This document shows positions 45,072-55,281 of a DNA stretch of 64,000 nt, piece after piece (within the stretch, counting starts at the first letter, position 1; each line of letters begins with the position of its first letter). The stretch is from Candidatus Sumerlaeota bacterium (GTDB lineage: Bacteria > Sumerlaeota > Sumerlaeia > Sumerlaeales > Sumerlaeaceae), in assembly GCA_017161655.1 (NCBI GenBank), contig JADFCV010000001.1, positions 62,001 through 126,000 on the forward strand. Direction: 5' to 3'. The notes beneath the pieces are model-generated. The model made no database searches and had not been told where the DNA came from. It worked only from the letters and a program-made list of their open reading frames with translations. A program made the translations under genes and the position numbers.

Positions 45072-47459
45072 ATGAGAATTAGTTATCGTTGGTTGTCGTC
45101 AGTGCTAGGCAAGCAGTACCCAGTGGCGGACATCGTCGAACGCCTCACGATGAACGGCATTGAGGTCGAGAACGTGCTCGATCTTGGTGCGTTGAATGGG
45201 AAAATCGTCACTGCACGCATCCTCGAAATCTCGCCACATCCCAACGCCGACCAGCTTGTGCTCTGTCGGGTAGATGCTGGAAAACCCGAACCGCTGAGAG
45301 TTGTTTGCGGCGCAAAAAATATGAAAGCTGGCGACACGGTGGTTCTGGCCCTGGAGGGAGCTCGTTTGCCAAACGGCCTCGTCCTCAAGCGTTCGAAAAT
45401 TCGCGGTGAGGTCTCGGAAGGAATGATGTGCAGTGCACGCGAGCTAGAGTGGTCTGAAGATGCCTCTGGGCTGCTCATTCTCCCACCTGACTGGATCTAT
45501 AAAGTCGGCGAGCCCTTCGATGCACTTCTTGATCTCAAGATTACGGCCAACCGTCCCGACTGCCTGAGTCTCTTCGGTATAGCTCGCGATCTAGCTGCAG
45601 CGTTAGGAATCGGTCCCACACAACTGCCTGAATGGAAACTTTCCGAAAAGGATGAGCCAGCGGGCAATTATGCCTCGGTCCATGTTCAAGCCGCCGATGC
45701 TTGTCCGCGCTACACCGGCCGTGTGATCCGTGGGGTCAAAATCGGTCCAAGTCCACTCTGGCTTCAGCGTGCTGTGGAAAGCGCTGGCATGCGTTCCATC
45801 AACAACGTCGTGGACGTCACAAATTACATTCTCATCGAATCAGGGCATCCCCTCCATGCGTTCGATCTCGATCTCGTCGCAGAAGGGCGAGTGATTGTGC
45901 GGTATGCCCGAGAGGGGGAGAAAGTTCGCACGCTCGATGAACAGGAGCATGAGTTGACTTCCTCGGACCTTCTTATCGCCGATCCCGAAAAGCCAATTGC
46001 GTTGGCTGGCATCATGGGATGTGGCAATACCGAGATCTCCACGGCCACCCACAACGTTTTTCTCGAGTGTGCCTATTTCACACCACGTGTCATACGCCGA
46101 ACCTCTAAGCGTCTCGCAAAAGTCACAGAATCGAGCTACCGGTTTGAACGGGGCACCGATTGGTCTGCCCTCGATCGTATCGTAGACCGGGCTGCAGCGC
46201 TCATCGCTGAAGTTGCTGGGGGTGAAGTGTGCTCCGGGCGTTTTGACGAAGGACCGCAACTCGCTCCGCCGGTGCCAATCGAGCTGCGCATGGAACGTCT
46301 CAATTCGCTTTCCGGTCTCAGTCTCACGCCCGAAGAGGCCGCAAAAACATTGGAAGCGCTCGGGTTTGCCGTTGAAAAAGTGGCAGACGCCCTGCATGTC
46401 TCGCCACCTCCAGCTCGCCCCGACGTCGCGTGCGAAGCAGACCTTGTCGAAGAAGTGGCTCGTATTGTCGGCTATGATAAAGTTCCCACGGTCTTGCCCC
46501 GTTTGGTAAGTCAATCGCGTGACCTTTCCGACGAAGAACGGCTTTCACAGATTGTTCGCGAGGTCTGTGTGGAATTTGGATTAGCGGAGTGCATGAACTA
46601 CAGCTTTCTCGCAGAAGCTTATCTTGCGAAATTTGGTTTTTCCGCCAGTTCATGCGTAAAGCTAACGAATCCCTTGTCGGCCGAGTTTGACACTTTGCGT
46701 CCGAGTCTCGTGCCAGGCTTGGTGCAATCGGCGCTTTATAACCAGAACCACGGTGCGCCCGATGTTTGGTTGTTCGAGATCGGAAAAGTCTTCTTCGCAG
46801 ATGCCGAAAGCGAAACTGGCTTCGGCGAACGTAACCAGTTTGCTGCGGTGCTTGCTGGTGCTGGGGCTGAACGCAGTTGGCGTGAGCAACCGCGTCCGGC
46901 AGACTTCTTCGATGGCAAATCTTTAGCCCAGGAATTGCTGGAGCGCCTGGGTGCGACCGAGATAAGCGCCAGCCCGCAGGAGCTAAGCGCCTTTCTCCAT
47001 CCAGGGAAAGCTGCCCGTCTCGTCGGCGATGATCGCACGTTACTTGAGGTTGGAGAACTCCATCCGCGCTTGCAGGCAGAGCTAGAGTTGAAGCGACCGG
47101 TGGTGATCGTATGGGGCGATTTTGCTAACTTATCTCCACTGTTGAACAACCGTCCTGTTTATAGCGAAATCCCCCCATTCCCCGTTGTCGCACGTGATCT
47201 CGCCTTCGTAGCGGATCGCGACCTTCCGGCTGCCAGCATTGAAGACGTCATCCGGAAGCGAGCGAAATCGCTTTTGGTGTCGCTGCGTTTGTTCGACGTG
47301 TATGAAGGAGAAAGAATTCCTGCAGGCAAACGGAGTCTTGCCTATCAGCTTCGGTTCTGCGCGCCTGATCGCACCCTTACCGACGACGAGGTCAACCAGC
47401 TCGTGTCAAAGATCGTTTCCGACCTTAAGGCTAAGCTGGGCGTCGAGCTTCGAAGCTAG
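45072..47459 (+). CDS. pheT: Phenylalanyl-tRNA synthetase beta subunit
   Basis: 795 residues from ATG 45072, normal length; AGGA lies about 10 bases ahead, and in-frame codons further upstream are unlike the family. Domains in order: short N-terminal fold, EMAP-like tRNA-binding domain (KIVTARILEISPHPNADQL...LVVCGAKN-type), B3/B4 editing domain with NVVDVTNYILIESGHPLHAFDLD, B5 domain, pseudo-catalytic core, and the C-terminal anticodon-binding fold (PPFPVVARDLAFVADRD). It works as an alpha2-beta2 enzyme with PheS, whose gene is about 6 kb downstream and not in the same operon. A terminator follows. Confidence 0.98.
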   Translation: MRISYRWLSSVLGKQYPVADIVERLTMNGIEVENVLDLGALNGKIVTARILEISPHPNADQLVLCRVDAGKPEPLRVVCGAKNMKAGDTVVLALEGARLPNGLVLKRSKIRGEVSEGMMCSARELEWSEDASGLLILPPDWIYKVGEPFDALLDLKITANRPDCLSLFGIARDLAAALGIGPTQLPEWKLSEKDEPAGNYASVHVQAADACPRYTGRVIRGVKIGPSPLWLQRAVESAGMRSINNVVDVTNYILIESGHPLHAFDLDLVAEGRVIVRYAREGEKVRTLDEQEHELTSSDLLIADPEKPIALAGIMGCGNTEISTATHNVFLECAYFTPRVIRRTSKRLAKVTESSYRFERGTDWSALDRIVDRAAALIAEVAGGEVCSGRFDEGPQLAPPVPIELRMERLNSLSGLSLTPEEAAKTLEALGFAVEKVADALHVSPPPARPDVACEADLVEEVARIVGYDKVPTVLPRLVSQSRDLSDEERLSQIVREVCVEFGLAECMNYSFLAEAYLAKFGFSASSCVKLTNPLSAEFDTLRPSLVPGLVQSALYNQNHGAPDVWLFEIGKVFFADAESETGFGERNQFAAVLAGAGAERSWREQPRPADFFDGKSLAQELLERLGATEISASPQELSAFLHPGKAARLVGDDRTLLEVGELHPRLQAELELKRPVVIVWGDFANLSPLLNNRPVYSEIPPFPVVARDLAFVADRDLPAASIEDVIRKRAKSLLVSLRLFDVYEGERIPAGKRSLAYQLRFCAPDRTLTDDEVNQLVSKIVSDLKAKLGVELRS

Positions 47460-47484
47460 TTCGGTTGTTTGTTGAAAACAAAAG

Positions 47485-47519
47485 AAACGCCACGACTCAC
47501 GGTGAGCCGTGGCGTTTTT
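47485..47519. terminator. Terminator after pheT
   Basis: AAACGCCACG (47485-47494) pairs with CGTGGCGTTT (47508-47517), with an inner CTC/GAG pair, and TTTTT follows on the plus strand. A-run symmetry on the left means it may also stop the convergent minus-strand gene ending at 47553. Confidence 0.88.
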
Positions 47520-47552
47520 GATTTCCGTGGTAAAGCTAATCGGCCAGCGGCA

Positions 47553-48965
47553 TCAAACACGGATGAAGATCCGTTTTCGGTAAAGTGGCAAGAGTATTAA
47601 GAACCACAGAATGACGAAGCCCACCGCCCACAGGTGCGATGCCCAAAACGGATGGCCAATGACATTGCGAACAGCCTCAAACGTGTAAGTTTTGAGATTT
47701 GTTTCTGTCCCGCCCGGTAAGGTCCACTTAATCATTCCAATAATGCGGGCAAGTAAGCCGGATGCAAAAAAGGCCGTGATAGCATTTGTGCCAAACACAA
47801 GAAATGGCGTGGCCCAGCGTTTCCAGCCGAGGACGTCAATCGTGTAATAGCAAAAGCCCAGACAAAGCAGTGCCCACCCGCCTGTGAACACCACATAGCT
47901 CGACGACCAGATCTTCTTGTTGATGGGGAAAAAGAGATCGAAAACCGAGCCAAGCACGAGGAGGGCAAAGCCAGCCACCATGATGCCGGCGACCTTTTCT
48001 TGCTGGTCTCGCTTCGAGCGCAGCCAGGTGCCCGCCAGAACACCGATCAGAGTCGTTGCGATGGCCGGTATCGTGCTCAGCAAACCTTCAGGGTCTGGCC
48101 GATGCCTATAAAGATGCCCGTTGAGCAGTGTGGTATCAATCCAGTCGTTGAGCCGACCAGGGTAGGGGGCAGTCGTCGGTGAGTCCACGACGATATTTTT
48201 AGCTCCGGCCCCAATTTGATATCCCGCCGGCGCATCCACGAAAGTCATCACGACCCAGTACACACTGATCAGGACAAGAATCCACGCCAGTCGCGCGCGC
48301 ACATTGGAAGTGAGCATCATAATGAAAGCCGCGACGACGTAACACATTGCAATCCGCTGTAGGACGCCTGGAATCCGGATATAACTGCCTTTTTCAAGAT
48401 CAGACGCACGCGGGAAGAAGTCTGCCCAGCTGCTGCGTGTGGTGGGGGAGTGGAAGTAAGAGAAATCATAAATGAACCAAGCGACTCCGGCCACCAGGCA
48501 GAGAATGGCGATAGGTAAGAGGTAGCCAACCGGCGCACCGGGTTTGCGTGCTGGTCGCTCCAGAAGAATTTCCAAACCAATAATGCCCAGAATGTATGGC
48601 GTGATTAGTCGGAAGTTAGGGAATCCTGTGAGGATCAGTCCCAGCAGGAAGAGCACAGTTGCGCGACAAATCACATGGCCCATAAGTGCGCGCCGGCTCA
48701 CGCCTGACGCCAATCGCTTGTCAAACGAATAGGTCATGGCCACACCGACCATGAAAAGGAAGAAAGGAAAAATCAGGTCTGTAGGAGTCCAGCCGTCCCA
48801 CTCGGCGTGACCCAGAGGACCCCAAACATAATTCCATGAGCCGGGGTTGTTGACAAGGATCATGCCCGCAATGGTCAACCCGCGCAACGTGTCCAGCGAA
48901 AGCAACCGCTCCGATTTCGACTTCGGTTCGACAGCGGCGGTTGCGTTCGCGCTCATGTTACCCAT
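47553..48965 (-). CDS. DUF5009/HGSNAT-like membrane acyltransferase
   Basis: 470 residues from ATG 48965, which has GGGAGG 7 bases ahead; 48998 is a weaker start. About 10-11 membrane helices. The N-terminal motif RLLSLDTLRGLTIAGMILVNNPGSW, then WDGWTPTDLIFPFFLFMVG with the conserved His/Asp area nearby (GHAEWDGW), matches the family of heparan-alpha-glucosaminide N-acetyltransferase and bacterial NagX-like proteins. In bacteria these are tied to amino-sugar use and may acetylate sugars across the membrane. No amino-sugar gene sits next to it, so the substrate is open. Confidence 0.88.
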   Translation of the reverse strand: MGNMSANATAAVEPKSKSERLLSLDTLRGLTIAGMILVNNPGSWNYVWGPLGHAEWDGWTPTDLIFPFFLFMVGVAMTYSFDKRLASGVSRRALMGHVICRATVLFLLGLILTGFPNFRLITPYILGIIGLEILLERPARKPGAPVGYLLPIAILCLVAGVAWFIYDFSYFHSPTTRSSWADFFPRASDLEKGSYIRIPGVLQRIAMCYVVAAFIMMLTSNVRARLAWILVLISVYWVVMTFVDAPAGYQIGAGAKNIVVDSPTTAPYPGRLNDWIDTTLLNGHLYRHRPDPEGLLSTIPAIATTLIGVLAGTWLRSKRDQQEKVAGIMVAGFALLVLGSVFDLFFPINKKIWSSSYVVFTGGWALLCLGFCYYTIDVLGWKRWATPFLVFGTNAITAFFASGLLARIIGMIKWTLPGGTETNLKTYTFEAVRNVIGHPFWASHLWAVGFVILWFLILLPLYRKRIFIRV

Positions 48966-49133
48966 CTTAACGCCTCCCAAAATCGATTTCCCCCGCACTT
49001 ATGCCAGGGGTTAGAGAACAACTCTCAAAGCGATTGAGGAACCACGACATTTTCAAAATAAAGAAAAAATTCTGCCACAGCGTAGCTTGTTTCTCGACAA
49101 CCCCTGCAAGGTTTAGCTATCACAGGTGCTGAG

Positions 49134-50927
49134 ATGGAGCCATCAACTGTAAAGCAAGGTCGTCAGTCCGGCGCGCTTACCCCTTCGGTTCCCTCGTTGG
49201 AAGTGCTTATTCGTGCACGTTACCCGCTCATTTATGTAGTGAGTTGGGAGGAAGACCGCGTGATGGCGGAGCTGTCGGAGGTCGCTGCTGTCCTTGGCAA
49301 AAAAATCTATGACTGGTCCATCGTCCAGGGGTTGGCAAGATACCGGCAAGGCGTCATCGGGGCGATTGAAGGCAAGAAAGGAACGAAGGATCCTATTGTT
49401 GCACTTCGTGAGGTCTTTGAGACCCAGGAAGCTGCGATCTTTGTCTTTCGTGATTTTCACGACTTCATCACGGATCCCAACGTGAAGCGTACGCTACGGG
49501 ATCTCGCCGCCGCACTGCGCGTGTCGCTCTCGACTGTCATCCTTCTCTCACCGATTCTGCGCATCCCCGACGAGCTCGAAAAAGATCTCACCATTGTGGA
49601 TTACCCTCTGCCTGGCCGCAGTGAGATTATCAAATTGTTGGAGCAAATTGCATCGGATATTACCAGTAATCCCTCGCTCGCAGTTGATCTTTCCCAGGAG
49701 TCTGTCGAAGCGCTGGTGGATGCCGCTATTGGTCTCACGCTCAACGAAGCGGAAAACGTGTTTGCCAAAACGCTTGTCCTGCGCCAACGGCTCACGAAGG
49801 AGGAAGCGCCACTCGTCTATAGCGAAAAACGTCAGATCATCCGCAAAAGCGGGCTTCTCGAGTACATTGATACACCGGAAACCCTGCAGACTGTTGGCGG
49901 ACTCGAAGTTCTCAAAGAGTGGGTGGTGAAGCGAAAGAAGGCGATGGCCCCCGGCGCGCGTGAGTTTGGTCTTTGCCCGCCCCGTGGCGTGTTGCTTGTT
50001 GGTGTTCAAGGTTGCGGAAAAAGTCTTGCCGCTAAAGCCATTGCCAATGAGCTCGGTTTTCCCCTGTTGCGGATGGACGTCGGGCGCCTGTTTAGCAAAA
50101 TGGTTGGCGAAACTGAGCTCAATGTCCGGCGTGCTCTGGCGACCGCCGAAACGGTCGCACCCGCTGTTTTATGGATTGACGAAATTGAGAAGGGGCTGAG
50201 TGGAGTCAAATCGTCGAGCGCGAGCGACGCGGGAACCACTTCGCGCGTGTTTGGCACGATCATCACCTGGCTGCAAGAAAAGCAGGCCCCAGTTTTCGTT
50301 GTCGCCACCGCGAACGAAATTGAAGAACTGCCGCCAGAAATTTTGCGCAAGGGGCGCTTCGACGAAATCTTCTTTGTGGACCTCCCCGCCTTTGAGGAAC
50401 GCATTGAGATTTTCCGGATTCATCTGCAGAAACGCGGCCGGGATCCAAAGCAATTTGACCTCAGATATTTGGCTGAGATTTCCGAGGGATATTCCGGTGC
50501 AGAGATCGAGCAAGCCATCGTTGAAGCTCTCTACGCGGTTTTCGGGGTCAAACAGGATATTGAAACAGCAGATATTGTCTTTGCGCTGAAGCAGCAGGTT
50601 CCTCTCTCGCGCACGATGCGAGAGGCCATACAAAATCGCCGTCTCTGGGCCGCCACTCGCACAGTTTGTGCGAGCGCTGAGCGTGAACTCGCTGATGTCG
50701 CTGTCCAGCCGGACGTTCTCGATGAGCAAAAAGAAGCTCTTTATCTCGAGTTTGTGGAGTTCGAAGGGAAGCTACCACCTGATATTTGCCATGCCGTCAT
50801 GCAGTTTATCGGGTCCTTTCCCGCTAAGCATGAAGAGCTGGAAAAGATGCGTCTCTATGTGGCCGAGTTTCGGAGACTGGCGACCAAATTACTGGAGAAG
50901 GTGCGCGAATTTCCTCCTACACGGTAA
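49134..50927 (+). CDS. Ycf46-like AAA+ ATPase
   Basis: 597 residues. Residues 20-260 resemble the N-terminal part of Ycf46-like proteins ([44 protein letters not shown]). The AAA+ module follows: Walker [15 protein letters not shown] (Lys near 296), Walker [14 protein letters not shown], sensor 1 [22 protein letters not shown] and arginine finger region [12 protein letters not shown], then the small helical lid. The last 100 or so residues, after position 490, go beyond the usual Ycf46 length and are helical. The role is unknown; relatives in cyanobacteria affect inorganic carbon use. It is followed after 15 bases by an alpha/beta hydrolase. Confidence 0.9.
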   Translation: MEPSTVKQGRQSGALTPSVPSLEVLIRARYPLIYVVSWEEDRVMAELSEVAAVLGKKIYDWSIVQGLARYRQGVIGAIEGKKGTKDPIVALREVFETQEAAIFVFRDFHDFITDPNVKRTLRDLAAALRVSLSTVILLSPILRIPDELEKDLTIVDYPLPGRSEIIKLLEQIASDITSNPSLAVDLSQESVEALVDAAIGLTLNEAENVFAKTLVLRQRLTKEEAPLVYSEKRQIIRKSGLLEYIDTPETLQTVGGLEVLKEWVVKRKKAMAPGAREFGLCPPRGVLLVGVQGCGKSLAAKAIANELGFPLLRMDVGRLFSKMVGETELNVRRALATAETVAPAVLWIDEIEKGLSGVKSSSASDAGTTSRVFGTIITWLQEKQAPVFVVATANEIEELPPEILRKGRFDEIFFVDLPAFEERIEIFRIHLQKRGRDPKQFDLRYLAEISEGYSGAEIEQAIVEALYAVFGVKQDIETADIVFALKQQVPLSRTMREAIQNRRLWAATRTVCASAERELADVAVQPDVLDEQKEALYLEFVEFEGKLPPDICHAVMQFIGSFPAKHEELEKMRLYVAEFRRLATKLLEKVREFPPTR

Positions 50928-50942
50928 CGAAGGGAAAGAGAG

Positions 50943-51971
50943 ATGATTGTGCCTCCAGCTCTTTCGGCGGTGCTCACGAGTGTGCTGCGCATCGGACTTG
51001 TTGTTCTCTCGATTCTTGTTGCTTATGCTGTTATTTTGTTTATTTTTCAGCGCCGACTTATTTACCTTCCTCACACGTACCCAGTAGCGCCAAAAGCACT
51101 CTTGCGAGAGCATCTGGCAGAAGGCAGAGCTGAGGTTCTGGAGTTTCTGAATGGTGACGTGGTGCAGTACGCCTATCTGCTTAAATCCGAACATCCTTCC
51201 CCCGATGCGGCGTTTTGTGTGTTTTTTGGTGGCAATGCTTCGCTGGCACTCGACTGGCTTGATTGCGCGGAACTTGTTCTGCCGTGTGCGCGGGGCGTTC
51301 TCCTTGTAGAGTACCCCGGGTACGGCCAAAATGGTGGGAGACCTTCACGCGAAGCTATTGTCCAAACGGCGCTCAAAGCATTCGAGCAAGCTGCAGAACG
51401 TCTGAATACCTCTTCTCAGCAGTTGGCCAGGCAAACGCACCTTTTGGGAATTTCTCTCGGTTGTGCTGTTGCTCTGGAATTTGCCCAGCGTTACGATGTC
51501 CCCCGCATATTTCTGATGGCACCGTTCACATCGCTGCTGGAGATGGCTCGCCGCTCGGTGGGTTGGCCATTATGTTATCTCTTGCTCGATCGGTTCGATA
51601 ACGTTGCCGCCCTGTCTGCTCTATCTCAACGCATGCCTCCTCCAGAGATATGGATCTTTCATGGTGACGCTGACGACGTGGTTCCGGTTGAGATGAGCAG
51701 ACGGATGGCCGAGCGCTTTCACAGCTTTATTCACTACGCCGAAATTCCGGGCGCTAACCATGTCACAGTGCTAGATCACGCATTCCCCTTAATTTGCGAT
51801 GTTGCCTGCAAACACACAATGTCTGGTGCCCCTGCGGAAACCGTGGAAGGAGCTCTGCCTGAAGACGAGAGGGTTAGCCCATTCCCGAATGCCCAAAACC
51901 ACCCTCTCCCCGCTGGGTCTCGCTCAACGTCTCCGTCTGATGAAACTCGGCCTGAATCACAGGGGCGATGA
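50943..51971 (+). CDS. Membrane-anchored alpha/beta hydrolase
   Basis: 342 residues. An N-terminal membrane helix (about 15-38) and the [11 protein letters not shown] step are followed by an alpha/beta hydrolase fold: [15 protein letters not shown] (oxyanion region), [11 protein letters not shown], nucleophile elbow [10 protein letters not shown] (Ser), acid in HGDADDVVP and His in [11 protein letters not shown]. This is the BEM46/FrsA-like group of hydrolases with the active domain outside or at the membrane. The last 32 codons overlap the 3' end of dut on the other strand. Those residues are low complexity (Pro, Ser, Glu) and seem not to belong to the fold. Substrate unknown. Confidence 0.85.
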   Translation: MIVPPALSAVLTSVLRIGLVVLSILVAYAVILFIFQRRLIYLPHTYPVAPKALLREHLAEGRAEVLEFLNGDVVQYAYLLKSEHPSPDAAFCVFFGGNASLALDWLDCAELVLPCARGVLLVEYPGYGQNGGRPSREAIVQTALKAFEQAAERLNTSSQQLARQTHLLGISLGCAVALEFAQRYDVPRIFLMAPFTSLLEMARRSVGWPLCYLLLDRFDNVAALSALSQRMPPPEIWIFHGDADDVVPVEMSRRMAERFHSFIHYAEIPGANHVTVLDHAFPLICDVACKHTMSGAPAETVEGALPEDERVSPFPNAQNHPLPAGSRSTSPSDETRPESQGR

Positions 51972-52383
51972 CGAGCTGAGCGATTCGGTCCCCACGTCGC
52001 ACAACAAAAGGAACTGTCCCATGGTTTATGAGAATGACGTGGACTTCTCCCCGAAAGTCAGAATCGATTGTGCCGGGAGCGTTGAGACATGTGACGCCAT
52101 GTCGAGCTGCCAGGCCGCTGCGGGGTCTCACTTGTCCTTCGTAACCCTTGGGGATCTCTAATCGCAAGCCTGTGGGTATCATGGCCCATTCACCTGGCAG
52201 CAAAGTCACAGGATCTTTGACTGCTGCCCGGAGATCAGCTCCGGCTGCTCCTGGCGTGAGATATTCCGGCATCGGCAGCCCCTCTGCCTCGGGTTGGACG
52301 TAGACCTTGACTTTTACGCGGTGAGCTTTGGGTCTTATTTCATCCGGCTGGCTCACGCTCTGGTCTTCGCGGCTCTCACTCAT
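51874..52383 (-). CDS. dut: Deoxyuridine 5'-triphosphate nucleotidohydrolase (dUTPase)
   Basis: 169 residues with all five trimeric-dUTPase motifs: [35 protein letters not shown] (catalytic Asp), [10 protein letters not shown] and the C-terminal flap [10 protein letters not shown]. It breaks down dUTP to dUMP. About 30 N-terminal residues are extra. Its ATG overlaps the accD stop by 4 bases, so it is coupled to accD. Its 3' end overlaps the convergent hydrolase gene for 98 bases. Confidence 0.96.
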   Translation of the reverse strand: MSESREDQSVSQPDEIRPKAHRVKVKVYVQPEAEGLPMPEYLTPGAAGADLRAAVKDPVTLLPGEWAMIPTGLRLEIPKGYEGQVRPRSGLAARHGVTCLNAPGTIDSDFRGEVHVILINHGTVPFVVRRGDRIAQLVIAPVIQAEFHQTETLSETQRGEGGFGHSGMG

Positions 52384-53288
52384 GCTGACACACGGTTTTC
52401 GGAGGCTTCCGTAACTTCTTCGTCGCTCCAGCTTCGCGGTTTCTGTCCCGTGAAATAATGAAGGAACAGTGCAATCGTCTTCTTAAGATCCTTGCGGTGG
52501 ACAACCTTGTCCAGAAAGCCGTGCTCGAGAACGAACTCGCTCTTCTGGAACCCTTTGGGCAGAATCTGATTGATCGTCTGCTGAATGACGCGTGGTCCAG
52601 CGAAACCGATGAGGGCATCTGGTTCCGCGATAATGACATCTCCCAGGCTGGCGTAACTTGCCATCACGCCCGCGGTGGTGGGGTTTGTCAGAACGCTGAT
52701 GAACGGAACCTTCTTCTCAGCGAGGCGGGAGAGGGCACCACTGGTCTTTGCCATTTGCATGAGAGAAAGGATCCCCTCTTGCATCCGGGCTCCGCCAGAA
52801 GCGCTCACGATGACAAGTGGCAACGAATACTCAGTGCAGTATTCAATCAGACGCGTGATGCGTTCACCCACAACGCTTCCCATGGAACCCCCGACAAATT
52901 CGAAAACCATCACTCCCAGCCCCACGGGAATCCCATCAATCTCGGCTTTTCCTACGACCACAGCTTCGTCGTGTCCGCTGGCCTTCTGCGCAGCTTTCAA
53001 ACGTTCGCTGTAAGGCTTCGAGTCCACAAATCCCAGGGGGTCCGTCGGCTGAACATTGGAGAACATTTCCTGAAACGTCCCTTCATCGGCGAGCATAGCG
53101 ATGCGTTCGCGTGCCGTCAGCCGATGATGGTGGTTACACTTCTTGCAGACCTTCAGGTTCTCCTCGAAATCTTTTGTGAGAACCAGGTTGAAACAGTTTT
53201 CGCATTTCGTCCACAATCCCTCCGGGATGCGGTCCTTCATCACCGGCGGTTTGAGTGTTGTGTACTTTTCTTTTTTGAACCAAGCCAT
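52380..53288 (-). CDS. accD: Acetyl-CoA carboxylase carboxyltransferase subunit beta
   Basis: 302 residues. The N-terminal zinc ribbon has CENC and CKKC (Cys29, 32, 48, 51). The crotonase-like carboxyltransferase domain is complete: [61 protein letters not shown] and [11 protein letters not shown]. With AccA it moves the carboxyl group from biotin to acetyl-CoA in fatty acid synthesis. accA is not nearby; dut follows with a 4-base overlap. Confidence 0.98.
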   Translation of the reverse strand: MAWFKKEKYTTLKPPVMKDRIPEGLWTKCENCFNLVLTKDFEENLKVCKKCNHHHRLTARERIAMLADEGTFQEMFSNVQPTDPLGFVDSKPYSERLKAAQKASGHDEAVVVGKAEIDGIPVGLGVMVFEFVGGSMGSVVGERITRLIEYCTEYSLPLVIVSASGGARMQEGILSLMQMAKTSGALSRLAEKKVPFISVLTNPTTAGVMASYASLGDVIIAEPDALIGFAGPRVIQQTINQILPKGFQKSEFVLEHGFLDKVVHRKDLKKTIALFLHYFTGQKPRSWSDEEVTEASENRVSA

Positions 53289-53523
53289 TCTAACGCTTGT
53301 CCTTTTCTCTAGGTTCTGCCGTTATCCGGAAAACCCTTAAGTCGCGATTATCGCAACGGTCATTCGTCGTTTACACCCGTGCGCGGCAACTCATCGAATT
53401 CTTTACCGTACCAAATGTGGCCGCAGCCAATCTTTCGTACAACCTCTTTTCCATGCGTGCGTGGCAATTGCCTAAACTTGCCCTTGAAATTCCCCGGACT
53501 ACTGTTTCGAGATTTCAACCACC

Positions 53524-54576
53524 ATGGAGCTTGAACAAATCAAAACTGAAGCCTTGCAAGCGGAAAAGGCTGCTCTAGATGCACTTGCCGCTGCGAAAAG
53601 CGCGGCGGAAATTGAGCGACTGAAACCCGAAATCCTTGGCAAAAAAGGTGCACTCCGTCAATTGATGCGGCTTTTGGGGCAAATCGACGCGACACTGCGG
53701 CCGACCGCAGGAGCCATTATCAATGAAGCAGCCGCCCGTGTCGAATCTGCCTGTGAGACACGTTTGCAGGAGCTGCGCGAACGAGAGCTTGAGGCTCGCT
53801 TAGCTGCAGAGCGAATTGACGTGACCCTGCCGTCCCCCAGCCGGCGTGTCGGCCTCCTCCACCCACTCACGCTCACCCTGCGCGAAATTGAACGGATTTT
53901 TGTGTCCATGGGCTACAGCGTGGCGACCGGCCCAGAGGTGGAAACGGAGTACTACAATTTCGACGCGTTGAATATCCCGCCTGATCACCCAGCGCGCGAC
54001 ATGCACGACACGTTCTTTCTCGCCCCTGGGACTATTCTTCGTACGCATACGTCACCAGTCCAGATTCGCTACATGAAATCCCATCACCCACCAATCGCGA
54101 TCATTGCACCGGGGCGCGTTTACCGCGTCGATGACATCGATGCCACTCATTCGCCTGTTTTTCACCAGGTCGAAGGGTTGTTGGTCGATCGCGACGTTTC
54201 TTTTGCTCACTTGAAAGGAACACTGACGGAGTTCCTGCACGCTATGTTTGGCAAAGATCTCGCCACGCGTTTTCGGCCAAGTTATTTCCCCTTCACCGAG
54301 CCGAGCGCCGAAGTGGATGTGCAGTGTTTTGCTTGCCGTGGGAAGAACGCTGAGTGCCGCATCTGCAAGGGCACAGGCTGGATCGAGGTTTTGGGCTCCG
54401 GTATGGTCCACCCGAACGTGCTCTCTCATGTCGGGCTTGATCCTAAGGAGTTTTCCGGCTTTGCCTTTGGCCTAGGGGTTGAACGTTTTGCCATGCTTCG
54501 CTACGGGATTACCAATATCCGCTGCTTCTACGAAAACGACATACGTTTCTTGCGGCAATTCGCCCAGCGATGGTGA
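53524..54576 (+). CDS. pheS: Phenylalanyl-tRNA synthetase alpha subunit
   Basis: 350 residues. The N-terminal coiled coil (about 1-90) precedes the class II catalytic core: motif 1 HPLTLTLREIERIFVSMGY, GPEVETEYYNFDALNIPPDHPARD, motif 2 RTHTSPVQIRYM...APGRVYR, and motif 3 GFAFGLGVERFAML. A Cys-rich insert (CFAC...CRICKGTGWIEVLG) is present, as in many bacterial PheS. It is divergent from accD and separate from pheT. The 235 bases ahead show no T-box or clear leader peptide. Confidence 0.98.
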   Translation: MELEQIKTEALQAEKAALDALAAAKSAAEIERLKPEILGKKGALRQLMRLLGQIDATLRPTAGAIINEAAARVESACETRLQELRERELEARLAAERIDVTLPSPSRRVGLLHPLTLTLREIERIFVSMGYSVATGPEVETEYYNFDALNIPPDHPARDMHDTFFLAPGTILRTHTSPVQIRYMKSHHPPIAIIAPGRVYRVDDIDATHSPVFHQVEGLLVDRDVSFAHLKGTLTEFLHAMFGKDLATRFRPSYFPFTEPSAEVDVQCFACRGKNAECRICKGTGWIEVLGSGMVHPNVLSHVGLDPKEFSGFAFGLGVERFAMLRYGITNIRCFYENDIRFLRQFAQRW

Positions 54577-54664
54577 TGCGAGCTTCTGCATCCCTGGCTT
54601 GCCTCCGTGCTGTCACACCACGCGAAACCGCGCCATCGCGCAACGCTTGGATCATTTTGTCAAA

Positions 54665-55147
54665 TTAGGTCCGCCGCACGGCAAGGACCTGTTCAATAGC
54701 AGCATCAAGCTGTTCGGGAGTCTGAGAGCCCAGGAGGATGTGACGCCCGTTGGGGAATTCCAGCCTTACGCCCCGATTCCCACGAGCGTTGTATGCCCGC
54801 CCCTTCCATCCCAGGCGAATTCCCCATCCGCCGTACTCAAGTATGGGCCGATAAGTAACAGGTTTGTGCGAGGTGCAGCCGTCCAGATTGATTCGTATCC
54901 ACCACAATGGTCGAAGACGCACAAAAACCCCGCCGGTTCGCACTTCTGTTTCCAAGCGGAGGGTGATAGTGAACCAGAGTCCTAACAACAAACCAAGCAT
55001 GATAAGTGCATTTCCCCCCAGAGTGGGAAGTGGCCTTCCGAGAATTGCGATGAATCCCCCCACGGCGGCCGCTAAACCGGCTGCGTAAGTCCACGCGGGA
55101 AAGTACTGGACCTCGCGGTAGAGAAGTTGCCCCTCCGGGCGTGCCAT
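54665..55147 (-). CDS. Small membrane protein, DUF6141/PH-like
   Basis: 160 residues. Two hydrophobic helices (about 18-36 and 43-61) are followed by a beta-rich cytoplasmic part with YGGWGIRLGWKGRAYNARGNRGVRLEF and the ending HILLGSQTPEQLDAAI. This pattern is shared by the DUF6141-type family of small membrane proteins, which resemble bacterial PH domains. No function is established. It faces the pheS end and is divergent from the histidine-phosphatase gene. Confidence 0.7.
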   Translation of the reverse strand: MARPEGQLLYREVQYFPAWTYAAGLAAAVGGFIAILGRPLPTLGGNALIMLGLLLGLWFTITLRLETEVRTGGVFVRLRPLWWIRINLDGCTSHKPVTYRPILEYGGWGIRLGWKGRAYNARGNRGVRLEFPNGRHILLGSQTPEQLDAAIEQVLAVRRT

Positions 55148-55281
55148 AGTGCTGCCCTCTTTTCCTGAAGATTCGAATCTCTCGTGTAGTGTCGCAATTC
55201 AGTGTTGGTTGTCCAAGCCCAAAAGAAGGCTTTTGACGTTTGCTGAATCACGTGAACGTGTTTGTCGTATTAGCGGAAACG

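Noticed and set aside
45840-46514. Minus-strand open frame of 224 codons
   Set aside because: It is a shadow of pheT, which shows its conserved domains on the plus strand.
53289-53523. T-box or phenylalanine leader peptide before pheS
   Set aside because: No T-box sequence, Phe-rich short frame or terminator/antiterminator pair was found in these 235 bases.
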